64,000 bases of DNA, taken from Conoideocrella luteorostrata (taxonomy: Eukaryota > Ascomycota > Sordariomycetes > Hypocreales > Clavicipitaceae). The notes under the pieces were generated by a model. It saw only the letters and a list, made by a program, of their open reading frames with translations, searched no databases and was not told where the DNA came from. The translations under genes and the position numbers were made by a program. The DNA is taken from positions 62,001 to 126,000 of the forward strand of contig JASWJB010000052.1 of the NCBI GenBank assembly GCA_032433595.1, read 5' to 3'. Shown here piece by piece: positions 21,183 to 31,805 of this stretch. Numbering within the stretch: position 1 is the stretch's first letter; each line of letters opens with the position of its first letter.

Positions 21183-22964
21183 ACATTTTGCATGTCTTAT
21201 GATAAACGAGAGCACATGAGGCGAGGCGGCGGGCGACAGGAGCAAATCCGCATTTGATTGGACGTGACAATCCTCAACATATGCACGCCTTGCTCGCTTT
21301 CGTATGGTCGTCTAGTTTCAGTTCAATACTTGTTGTATTTTGTCAAAAAAGAAAAAAACATAGACTGTGTGTCCCTTGCAGAGGCACGTTACGCCCAGTG
21401 ACACCGTCCTTTGTCCCGGGTGTTTTGTAGAGCCACCATTTCTATAGACTAGGAGACGCTTCTGCTCTACAAAGCGCTAGCTGTGACTAAATCCAGTCAG
21501 ATGTGTTTTTGGTTGTCGTGGACCCTCAGGTCCGCTTTACACCATCTATTCCCATCCCTGTTACCGGTGGAGCTAGACCCGGCCAAATCTATTTCACCTA
21601 GCCTGGAGCCGTTTGTCGCCCAGCAGGAGTTTGAGAGCCTGTGTCGCATGGGGATTAGTCTCGGCCGAATTCCGAGCGGTTACACGAGACTATACGGAAC
21701 ACGCGGAGGAAACCAAACGAGACTAATAATATTCACTCGGGCCGGAATTCTATAATCCACATTAGGTCTAGCCATTGTGAGCATGGCTCGTTTTGTAGCT
21801 TCAGGTGAATGGATTTGCGTTGAGCATTGATAGAGGCTGTGGAGGGTAGCTTGCGCAACTTTGGTTCCATCAACTTGCGGTCATGAAGATCGTCAATTCA
21901 TTGAGAGATGTTCTGCAACTTCGCAGACCAGCAGGCAGTCATGGATCGCTGATGCGGCACTATTGTCCGGCAGCTTGCCCCGCGAGCTTCATGGGCAGTT
22001 ACAACCAGAGTGCATGTGTTGCAAACTGTGGTTCCGTTTTCTGAAGAGAATGAGTTCGTCTTTGGATGGTTGGGAACACCCAACCCGTTTGTACCGTCCA
22101 GGATTAGTTGGAGGCACCACACCATGTAGCGTGAATAAACGAGCAGAGGGGCAGGAGTGGGGAAAGGGGGGGGAGGGGAACTATGGAATTAGACAATGGG
22201 TGAAGAACACTAGCGATGACCGTTGCCAGTACGGAGTACAATGCCAAAATGTACAAAAGAGTTAGAAAGTTCATTACCCGCAAAATGAAAATGTAACCAA
22301 ATGTAGATTAAAGCTAGAATACTATATCATGGAGTGGCAAACTTGTTACATTTGTTGAGCGGGGGCTGTAAGTAACTGCTTAAAAGCTCTATTGAAGTTA
22401 TTTGAGAAGACTCCTAGCCTTATTATAGAGTACTCTCCCCATACTCGCTCCAAAATCGCCTCTGAACACAGTAATAGGTTTTTTTACTCATACAGCGCGG
22501 GATTACCGATGGAGCTCTATACTTGCGACAACCTCCCGCGCAGCAAGCCACGGAGGAACACATTGCCGGTCACAACGGTGGCTCGAACGTATTAACTTGT
22601 GAAAAAGAGTGCTTCATGACTAACAAAGGCCCATGGGTGGCTGGCGGCAGCCTTCTTATTCGGATCGTGGCCGGCCCTGCATGTGATTACATTGGGCCCA
22701 AAGTCACTTCCTTGTCGAGCCGGGTCGCTCAAGTTCGGCACTTAAAGCTGTCGTAGGTTACGTGAAAATTACTTAGCACAATGGATCCAACAGCTGTTCC
22801 AATAGCCGTTCCTTCGCGACATGTATGCTCGGTTAATTATCGGCTATATAGAGAGCTTGTTTTTGTTCTCTTTCTTCTTGGCCCAATCGTGTTTTGCCTC
22901 CCATCCTTTAGCAATATCAATTAACTAAGTCTCAAGGCTCGCCCCGCCTTCAGGCTCGACCACA
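21183..22964. other. Intergenic with stray transporter fragment; otherwise empty
   Basis: About 1.8 kb follows the transporter. Apart from the 63-bp exon copy (listed separately) I see no gene. There is a G-rich run around 22157-22180 and a 10-bp inverted pair (ATTAGTCTCG near 21655, CGAGACTAAT near 21718). The last 150 bp are presumably the promoter of the next gene. Confidence 0.4.
22648..22710 (+). pseudogene. Duplicated fragment of the nitrate transporter exon 4
   Basis: The 63 bp match the start of exon 4 of the transporter (19916-19978) with only a few changes, mostly transitions, and translate [18 protein letters not shown]. Similarity begins at the intron/exon junction (CAG plus exon) and ends soon after KVTS. 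It has no promoter, no flanking transporter sequence and no function I can propose. The preceding GTGGCTGGCGGCAGC also occurs at about 23972. Confidence 0.8.
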
Positions 22965-23862
22965 ATGGATGGCCCCTCAGCTTCGGCGATTATGAACGAG
23001 TTTTCCTTGTCAAGCGCAGCCTCCCCGAGAGCACATGGCAAGCTCACGCTCGGCGACTACGAACCCGAGCCCTGCGATGCAGACGAAACGCTGGAAGCCT
23101 TAAAGCTCATCCGCATACTAGAGGAAGCCGGTATTGACTGCTGTTTCTGCGGCGTGTCTGCGCTCATTTATTATGGTGCTGAAAGAGTGCGAGACGTGCG
23201 TCTACGTTGTATATATATGTGCCTCGATTTCTTATATTGACCTCGATTAACAGGAGTGGGAGCTTTGTATTCCGACACAATTAATGCCCAAGGCTGAGTT
23301 GCTACTGAAAACAGGACGTTTCGCCGAAACGTATCTTTCAGGACTACCTAGCCCTCACCCCCAACCACAGTCGCTCAACCACACCTACCCTCGGTTCCAG
23401 AAGCGGGGAAGCGATTTTCAGTTTGTGCTGACGCCTTCTTGGGATGTTCACCTGACGTGTGAGCCTTATAGCATTCAAAGAAGTCAACTCGGACTCCCCT
23501 ATCCCAGGCTAGGTGTCTTGCTTCAAAGCTACTTAGAGACTACAAATCGGGTATCTCTATGTGATGCTGTTGACGGTGCAAATGTCCCGGAAGATTGGGG
23601 ACATGCGAACCTAGACCTAGAAGGCACAAATGACCTGCAATGGGTAGCCAGGATGAATGACGCGATACTTGCCACCCGCCGGGAGAAGTCCTTACTCGGG
23701 TTAATACCGACTGTCAAGATCAGCAAACGGGAGTTGTGGGCAAAGACGATACAAGAGAAAGGCGATAGGCTGGGATGGACTAGGCCAAGCGACATATTCG
23801 CAACTCGCTTTCGCCTACATGGCTCGCCCGATCCATGGTTACATGATCAGTGTACTTACTAG
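22965..23862 (+). CDS. Hypothetical fungal protein, nucleotidyltransferase-like
   Basis: Two exons, 22965-23195 and 23254-23862, keep phase across a 58-bp intron (GTGCGT...TTAACAG) and give 279 residues. The N-terminal part (GIDCCFCGVSALIYYGAERVRD, then EWELCIPT across the junction) resembles the small fungal proteins with a minimal nucleotidyltransferase-like fold, in which this segment corresponds to the G-G-x-A-L-x-Y-x-G core followed by D-x-E/D. The remainder has no motif that I recognise. No signal peptide or membrane segment is visible. It stands alone between intergenic DNA and a dead transposon. The function is unknown and the fold assignment is tentative. Confidence 0.65.
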
Positions 23863-24479
23863 TGTTTGCTAATGCGGCAACTCGCTTTGCTGGGGCAATG
23901 CCAGCCAATATTATTCACAAGTGTTTTTTGACGGGGTGAAGAATCTTAATGCAAGGATATAAGTACTCGTAGGTGGCTGGCGGCAGCATACATGCTGGAG
24001 GAACAGTGCGATCTTTACGCAGAGCGTTATAGTAGCCCTTAAATGCAATCCCATTTGCCGCTAAGTAAGTCTTGGACTTATATCTGACCCGCTGCCCTGG
24101 TTTATACTCACTACCGTGCCAAAAGTGGCTAGGAGCCGCTTAGCAGTACCTAAGCCTGCACCTGTCCACTGTAGAAATTTACGTATTGCTTTCTGTTTTG
24201 TTCCGAGATAAACTTAAATTAGGGCAAGGTAGTAGCGGCCAAGCAGCTGCGCTATCCATAGCTATAAAAGTTTCCCGCCGTCTAACCTGGAGCCGAAGTT
24301 TAATGTCTATAATCTGCTAGCTACCTTGTGCAAGAGGCAAGGAAGGTTTACCAAATTCTGGATCAATAGCATCATCCTTTTGTAGAGTATTATCCAGCTT
24401 ATCAGCAACCTTATTTATTTGCCGTAATGTTGTAGGAGTCTCAAAGTCAGAGGAATTATAATTAGACGGGACTAAAGAA
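23863..24479. other. Intergenic DNA next to transposon relic
   Basis: No gene seen. The sequence is AT-rich and may include the 3' part of the transposon at 24480-25570. Confidence 0.35.
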
Positions 24480-25570
24480 GGTGTCTATTGTGGCGCTCTT
24501 CGTACAAGCTCTCAATTACGGATTGCGAATTGAAAGGTGAAATTCCAGTTTTTTAGAAGGTAGAGAGCATATTACTGGCCTTCAAAGCTTTTTTTCGTAC
24601 ATTTTGAATGCAGCCAAGGAATTCAAGCTTCGTGATACTCGGCGCCCCGTTGCTGGCTATCATATCAAGCGTCTTAGCACGATAATGCTTCAAAGGCCGA
24701 CAAACCATAACATCAAGCGGTTGAAGGACATGTGTAAGGTGTGGTGGCATAACGAAGGGAATTATATCATTTAATAGACAGAATTGAATAAATTCGAATG
24801 CATAATGTGACCAGTGGCCATCAAGGATTAGCAGGCGACTCTTGCTAATTGGCGGCTTTGCGTGCTGATGAAAATGCTTTATCCAAGCAAAAGTAATCTC
24901 GTCACTAGTATAACCTGATGATGATAACACTATCTTAGTCTCGGGATGAAGCTCTTCCGGATGCTACCACTGTTCCATGTGTTTTTGCCCTGTAAGGATA
25001 TGGAATGCTGGAATATATTGTCCACCGCTAGAGATAGCTTCTATTGTAGTTGCAAATTTCCGGTTTTCAGGCATACTAAGCAGATGTGCCTTTTTACGCC
25101 TTGTGACAATAAATTGGTTCTTTCCGATACTTATGCGGAATCCTTTCTCGTCCATATTCCATATGTCCTTATTAGGAATCCCGTAACTAGTCTTAATATC
25201 ATATAGCTGCTGAAAATAGCTAGTACCCCTCGTGATATTCTCAGCTTCGTACCGATTCGAAATTGAGCTTCTTCTGGAGATTTTTTTTATCCGTGACGTT
25301 AATTAATGCGCGTAGTCCAACGCGTGCCAACGCACTCGGGATTGCCGGATACTGCTGATAATAACCTCTCTTTCAGAATAGAATTTGCAGCTTCTTTAAT
25401 AAGCTCGGGTCGTACAGCAAAGTCAATATCGTCAAGCCGGTCAATACAACGGCATAATGGAACCTCTTCTTCGTCGGATAGCTTCAAATGTGTGGCTTTA
25501 CGCCCTCTCAAAGGTTGAATTCCCTGAATTCATCGTTGGAGCCGCCGCATCCTGCTACACAATGCGTGTC
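24480..25570 (-). mobile_element. Dead pogo/Fot1-like transposon (transposase pseudogene)
   Basis: Three minus-strand blocks add up to a Tc1/mariner-superfamily transposase of the pogo/Fot1 type. First comes a CENP-B-like helix-turn-helix part (25299-25511, around PLCRCIDRLDDIDFAVRPEL). Then comes the start of the DDE domain (DIWNMDEKGF and downstream, 25155-24964). The last block is the DDE remainder (24930-24553) with LLILDGHWSHYAFEF, PPHLTHVLQPLDV and the segment after it. An in-frame TAG at about 24961 separates the second and third blocks, and the first block is in a different frame. It cannot make a full transposase. Terminal inverted repeats were not identified, so the ends are approximate. 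Confidence 0.8.
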
Positions 25571-25970
25571 CGCGAGCGTGTTACTATAGCCTAGTATTAT
25601 TAGTTATTACTCTCCGGCAGGGTTATTTTGTGGTTCAAACTCTTCGACGTCTACGCCCACTTGATATACCCGGTTTAGAGGCTAGCATGAAAGTAATTTC
25701 CTTCATCTGAATACTACTGTAATGTTACAAAGAAAACTTCTATTTGAGCATATAGCTAGAATAAGTTCTTGTGGATCACAATGCCGTACTTCTTAGCTTA
25801 GTATAATAATTTTGCTAGATTACTAATTATTCTGTTTTAAGCAATGCAAATGATGCAGTCCAGCATTATAGAAATAGAAATGCATAAAACAAGATTATAT
25901 AGAGGTCCATGGATCGAAACATCGAACCACATGTCATGGTTTGCCTTTACTACACAGCCTCCACATACTC
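25571..25970. other. Intergenic
   Basis: About 400 bp of AT-rich sequence between the transposon relic and the 3' end of the first cluster P450. Nothing identified. Confidence 0.4.
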
Positions 25971-27786
25971 CTAATAAGCGTCTGTCAACCGAAGGTAGCA
26001 TTCTTTTGGTGCCGTAACCAGAGAATCATATGTATCCCAATTAACAATCTCGCTGGGGACATCTTCGAAGTTGAAACACCAAACAAGAACACTTAGAACG
26101 ATTCTCAGCTCGAGGTATCCCAATCTCTTACCCCAGCAGCCTCTATTCCCGGCGCTGAAAGACAAGGTCGGGCCAGCCAAGGCATCGAAGACTAGCTGAC
26201 CCTTGTCGTCTGTTTTCAACCATCTCTCTGGCATAAAGCCTTCGGGGTCCATATCGTCCCAGTTTGCGCGAATATGCTTGTGCGATCGAGAAGATTCGCT
26301 TCTCAAGCTCTCTTCAACTGAGACGGATGGCCTGTTCATGGATGGACCCGTAAGGTTCAAGAAGACGGGGGTATCGACAGGAACGGGAGATCCAAGGATT
26401 ACAGTGTCTCTCCTGGTCACAACCATGATGGTTACAACAGGGCAATCATGTCGCAGGACTTCCTCGAGGAATGCGTCCAGATACGCCGAGTGCTTGATTA
26501 GTTCCTGCGCTGTAGGTAGGCGTTTTCCCCTCCAAGCGTCGCTGTAGGTCTCTCGCAGATTGTCACGAATCTTCACCTGCTCCCCCGGATGGGCGACAAG
26601 TCTCCGCAGAAGCCAGGACAGAGTACCTGCGGAAGTGTCGTGGCCGGCGATGAGATATCCATAGATCTGGTCGCGGATGCGAGGATCATCGAGCTCTGTT
26701 ACGCGACCTTCCTTGTCGGCAGCCTTTATCTGTTGCTGTATTACATAGTCAAGTGCGCTCTCTGGGCTTCCGTCCGCGCGGAGTCTCGGGACCGCTTCCG
26801 CGATTTGCGAGTTAATGTAGCCCCGAAGAACACGTTGGGCATTGCGCACTGACGGTCGTAGTTTGTTGATGCGATGGTACAGCGTCGGCCAAGGCTGGTA
26901 AAAGCCTTTCCAAAGCGACTCTTCATCAGTGGTCAACGCAACAAGCTTGGTAGATCTCTTTAGTGCAGGAAGCTTGATAGGCTCGCCGATTTTACCGTTG
27001 CCTGTTAGTGATTTGTCATTTTCGAACTGGCGAAGATGCAAAAGCTGTTGCTTGACGTCGCCACCAGAATGCCCGAGCCCCGTAGCGGCACTGAGGATTG
27101 CGTCGAAGGAAAACTCAATTATATCCTCAGATGCGCAGAAAGGACGGCCTTGGGCGATGCGGTGTTTCAGTCGCCAAAGCTCCATGAGATTGACGGCAAC
27201 ATCGTAGGCTCTTGGTGCCGATACCTGTAAACTATATTAGTTATTGTCGTGGTGGTGGTAGAGATACCGCCCCGTTCCATTTTCGAGAAGAAAAGGTTTT
27301 CATTTCACTCACCGAATGTAAGAATGTGGGCGTCATGACATGCTTAACGAGATCTCTGGTGCTCTTGAACCGGGAGTCGAATGTTTCCATGGCAGGGTGA
27401 GCATGCGGAAGAATGCCACGAAAGACGTCGACTTTTTTGCCTCTCTTGAAATCTGCCTCTCGGTGCATGAGAATGTCATTGGCCTCTCTGAAATCCGATA
27501 TCAGAACGGTCGGCCTCGCAAAAGGGCCGAGGAAGATTTGCACAGCAGCCGACTTGTGACGATGCGCTTGCTCGAGGAACCAGGGACGAATGCTTGCACC
27601 ATTTTTCTGCCTCTCCTGGATCTCAGGCAGGTCGCCAGCGAATTTATTTGCCGCCTTAATGTTGTACGGTATCCCGGGTAGTGGTGTGCGAAAAGCCTTC
27701 CGGTACAAGAAGTATACGAAAGCAAGGATGCCAGCTGTGACGACCGCGACGTAGTGCGGCGTTTCGTCCGACGTATTTTGCGCCAT
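25971..27786 (-). CDS. Cytochrome P450 monooxygenase (cluster member)
   Basis: Exons 27313-27786 and 25971-27224 are joined across an 88-bp intron, giving 575 residues from ATG 27786. A membrane anchor (VAVVTAGILAFVYFLY) near residue 13 is followed by Pro-rich PLPGIPYN, the standard ER-bound layout. P450 marks: I-helix AGHDTSA, ExxR in EEVLRHD, PERW, and the heme-binding FSAGNRGCWGKRLG near residue 510. All essential residues are present. It is a typical class II enzyme using NADPH-P450 reductase. It is divergent from the SDR gene, with a 914-bp shared promoter, at what appears to be the left edge of the biosynthetic cluster. The substrate is unknown; a tailoring oxidation of a prenylated phenol is the contextual guess. 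Confidence 0.92.
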
Positions 27787-28700
27787 GATTGATTGTCGAA
27801 AACGAGGATATGAAATATGAAAAGATAAGCACCTTGATCGGCTTTTTGTATCTATGTATTCTTCAATCTCGAGCCACAATCAGGGAGACGGATTGTATGA
27901 GCCTGGCTGAACCTCGACTAGTGGGCCGAGGTTTTTACAGAGAACTGGCGCCAAAAAGAAGAAGAAAATAAGAAAAAAAAAATTCGAGAGGGGAGGAGAA
28001 AAAAAGGTAGCAAATATGACAGGAAGACTGACAAGGAGAGGGCAATTCTTCATGTCCGAGACTTTTCCTCGTTGTGTTGCAGAAAATTAGCAGCCTCTCG
28101 CGTCAGCGTTAGCCAGTAGCCATGCCAGCCAGTGCTGTCTGCCGGTGCCACAGCGTGCTATCTATCAGCACTACTGAGAAGTACTTCCCTCCTCCCTGCG
28201 TACAAAAGCCCCGCTAGACAGACCCCTATCCCGCTATTCTTGCCCCACGCCTCGTACCTGTACGGTGGGGGGCATACTTGTACCCTGTACCTCCGTTGCC
28301 CCGTTCAGCCAGAGTTAGGGCGGGACGCTGCGCCGCGAAATCCGCAGAGCAAACCAGTAAGAACCTGTGCGGCCAACCAACACGCGCAAAGTCCGCAGTT
28401 GTTGGTGGATTGCGGCTTATCGTGTACGGTTCCACGGAGTCCAGCACCGTGCCTCGACCTAACATAATATTTCAGAGGAAAAGCGCAAGCCATCTCCGAG
28501 CGGGACCAGATCTCTCTCCTCATTCTTCATCTTCATCTCGTTCTGCCAGCCTAAGCAATACAGCACCTCACTATACACAGGCATTTAGTCTACTGCATTC
28601 ATCCGCACCTCCATTGGCTTTCTGCCTCGTCGTCGCGCACACACACACCACACACACCCACGCGCGCCCACACTCACTCGCAAACAGCAACCTTCTAGCT
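27787..28700. promoter_or_regulatory. Divergent promoter of cluster P450 and SDR genes
   Basis: The 914 bp between two divergent start codons includes an A-rich run near 27955-28010 and a CA-rich run (28637-28672) shortly before the SDR start. No regulator site was recognised. Confidence 0.45.
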
Positions 28701-29798
28701 ATGGCGCCGCCGCAATTCGACGTCACTCCTGAAAAGGAGGGTGGTGTTTTTAGCTTCTTTTCACGTCAATTATCCTTCACTCCACAGCCCGTTACCGACG
28801 TGTCTCTTGCGGGCAAAACTGCTATTGTCACCGGCTCCAATACTGGCGTCGGCCTCGAGGTTGGCCGTCAGTTCCTGGATCTTGGTCTCAGCAAACTCAT
28901 CCTTGCTGTTCGAAACGAGGAGAAGGGCCAGGTCGCTTCTGCTAATTTGTCCAAGGGACGAGATGGCAAGGCTACCATAGAGGTGTGGAAGCTGGACCTT
29001 GCTTCGTACGATTCTATTGTGGCTTTTGCAGAGAGAGCCGCTACTCTTGAACGGATGGACATCGCTGTCATGAATGCAGGTCTGGTTATGACCAAGGCGG
29101 AATTAAACAAGAGCACCGGCCACGACGAGACAATCCAAGTTAATTATTTATCCACGGCCCTACTGACTACTCTTCTTCTCCCCGTTGCTAAGGCTAAGCG
29201 ATCTGCACAAGGAGATGAACCAAGTCGCATTACTGTAACATCTTCAGATGTTGCTGCTTGGACCTCCTTCAAGGAGAAACATAGCGATCCCCTTCTCCCC
29301 GCATTTAACAAACCAGGCGGCAATCCTACTGATCGAATGATGGTTTCTAAGCTCCTGGGCCAGTTTTTTCTGGCCGAGCTTACGAAGCGAGTTCCCTCAT
29401 CAGTTGCCGTTATCAACTGCGCTACACCGGGTATGGTACATGATTCACAATTTAATCGTCAAGTTGATGCTACCTTTGGTGGCAAGATTGCCAAGGTCTT
29501 CATGCGACGAATTGGTTACAGCAGTCCAATTGGCGCTCGACACATCACGGATGCTGCTGTCAAGCACGGCGAAGCGTCGCACGGCCAGTACCTATCAACC
29601 CAAAAGTTGAAACCGTAAGTCTTCATTGGATGGTTTGGCTTGGTACGAAGCGCAATGCTAACATGAGTGATCTGCAGCATGGCACCCATCATTTACACCG
29701 ACGAGGGGAAGAGAATATCTGAGCGATTATGGAAGGAGACTATGGCTGAGTTTTCATTTGCCAAGGCCGAGGGCATAATTGCCGAGGTCAGCAAATGA
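28701..29798 (+). CDS. Short-chain dehydrogenase/reductase with altered active site
   Basis: Exons 28701-29614 and 29678-29798 join in phase to give 344 residues. The frame is open upstream, but ATG 28701 is the first Met placed sensibly before the fold. The NAD(P)-binding motif TGSNTGVG near residue 48 and NAG (MNAGLV) are present, followed by the catalytic Ser region TVTSSDVAAW. Where the family has Y-x-x-x-K the sequence reads RMMVSKLLGQFF: the Lys is kept but the Tyr is Met. The protein may therefore be inactive, use another residue, or do a non-redox job. The enzyme resembles the fungal retinol-dehydrogenase-like SDRs common in secondary metabolism. It is next to the P450 (divergent) and a cupin gene (convergent). 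Confidence 0.88.
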
Positions 29799-30074
29799 TA
29801 CCAAGAAAAATCACGTTGTATTTGCTATATTTCGCCGTGTTATTGGCGGGATCTGACCCAAACACGAGGTAGGACCAGTGAGCGTAAATTTTATGATATC
29901 AACTGTTTATTTGCTCAAATACTTTGTTCGCGCAGCCTTTGCATCACATCCCTGAAGAACAGTCCCGAACGAAAATGGTATGCATGGTCCCCCCTCAACA
30001 CCTTTCATTATGCGGGCGACTTGGATTCTGAATAAAACAAAAAACTCTATTCGCTTGTAACTAAACCCGGAATG

Positions 30075-30951
30075 CTACTCATTCTTCTTCAGCGAGCGAT
30101 CGGCAAACCGACGCTGGAAAAATGATGTCTCCATCTTACTGCAAGCCAAATCCCAATCCGTAGTCCACTTGCGGTAAAAAGGCTGGTAACCCAAAATGCC
30201 GCCCAACCAGCGGCCAACGACTACTCCGATTGCCATGGAGATGCTCTGGCCGAAAGGAACCCAAGGGGGAAGAGAAACGTATGTGCCGCCAGCGTCGAAT
30301 GTCTGTGTGCACAGGCAGAAAATTAGTTTCTATTTGCATAACCCTGGACGGCCAAATGACTGCGGGAAGGGAGAGACTTACCGAAAAGAGTTGGATAAAC
30401 GACAACTTCTCGCCATGCACTACAAACTGGTCTTGGTACTTGTACCAGTTCTCAAAGAAGACAGGATTAAGCTCGAAGATTTCGTCAGTCTTCTTCCCTG
30501 ACAAGAGGAACTTGACTACGGTGCCACCATCCTTTTGATCTGACAACGGCATGGGATAGGAACGGTGGTCGACAAACGGCTTGATGGGGTATCGGCCATC
30601 CTTGGGGTTCAGGACGATTTCTCTGCCTTCAATTTCTAGGCCCAATGTACCTTGGATGGATTCGATATACTCTTCCTGCATGTGGAAGTGCAGAGGCGGC
30701 TTCTTGACAAAAAACTCCTTGCCCTTTTCCAGATCGAGCGAAATTTCAAGGGCAAAGGAACGGTCTGGATGCGAGACGAGACGGCCCTCGACTGCTCCGT
30801 TGAGGCTAGGTATGAGGTGGATACATTAGCAGCTGTGAAGAAGCTTTGGCCACGACCTCGCGGAGCTTGGCTGGCCGACCAATTATCGTCAAACTTACAC
30901 TGTGACACGCGTGTCATTGTCCGTGTATCTCATTAATTTTGCGTCAGACAT
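30075..30951 (-). CDS. Cupin-fold protein with hydrophobic C-terminal part
   Basis: Exons 30899-30951, 30382-30805 and 30075-30302 agree in phase and encode 234 residues. The first half is a single small beta-barrel: PPLHFHMQEEYIESIQGTLG is the classic cupin motif 1 (metal ligands H, H, E), with a second motif less clear around PMPLSDQKDGG. The second half (VSLPPWVPFGQSISMAIGVV and onward) is hydrophobic and Gly-rich and may form one membrane or interface helix. Such proteins in fungal clusters act as cyclases, isomerases or dioxygenases; none of these can be chosen here. It starts divergently from the BBE oxidase gene and is convergent with the SDR. Confidence 0.78.
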
Positions 30952-31805
30952 GTTGGCAAAGCTGTGATGTCGGAGAAATAATTGCTTCGAATGACTCCAG
31001 ATGATGGAGCTGGTTCAATCCGGCGCAAAGTGTCAAAGGTGGGAAGGCTACGATGTTCTTGCCAGCTGCGAGAAAACAGCTGCGATTATCGGACAGCAAA
31101 GCTTCAGCAGTGAGAGCAAGGCACGGCACAAAGACAAAAATAAAATAAAAAATTCAACCGGGATTCGCACGTTGGGCCGCGCGGAACCCCGACCGAGGGG
31201 TGGATGCCGACAAATACGTGTTTAAAATCTCACATCAGAAACAATGCCCGTTGGCCGCGTTGGGCGAATCAGGATTTGTGCCGTCTGATGGTTGCGCTCA
31301 TCTACTGTAGTACATACTGTGCCTCGCTCGTATGCCACGCGTATTTTTCATTACTTTTAAGTACTGAGTAAGGCTTATGCAGGGAAACAACAGCTCGGAC
31401 AAGTGGGCCAATATTGTATCCTATTATATTCTCTCGCATGGTATATCCTGGCTACCATCACTAGAATAACGGATGTTCTTACGTTCACCCCCCTCAGTAT
31501 CCACCCCCGTGACTAACAAGCTAGTACCCGTAGGATCAGCCTCATTCAGCTTCTGTGCGAATGCTGACGACTTACGGCTTGGCGAGACTGCGATTATGGA
31601 ACCGATGCCACGGCGCAATCGCGGGAAACCAGGTAAGATGACTCGTCGTGTCGCAAAAACCCCTTGCGTTAGCCACAACGCGGCGGTGTCACATCGGGGT
31701 GCGCCATCCACATGAGCCTGCATCTAAATACTCGTCAAGCCAAGTCATAGCTCGGGCGTTTGATACCCAGAGGGTTCAACATCTAGGATCCTAAAAGAAG
31801 TCATC
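30952..31805. promoter_or_regulatory. Divergent promoter of cupin and BBE oxidase genes
   Basis: The 854 bp between two start codons. A protein-like minus-strand frame at 31424-31723 is not ATG-supported and has no family I recognise, so it is not annotated. No regulator sites identified. Confidence 0.4.

Noticed and set aside
21650..21730. 10-bp inverted pair as transposon ends
   Set aside because: Too short, and without target duplication or internal coding sequence.
28278..28700. N-terminal extension of the SDR frame
   Set aside because: The frame is open but begins without ATG, is low-complexity and contains a CA microsatellite; the SDR fold starts after ATG 28701.
31424..31723. 99-codon minus-strand frame in the cupin/BBE promoter
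   Set aside because: Mildly protein-like but too short, with no supported start and no family recognised.
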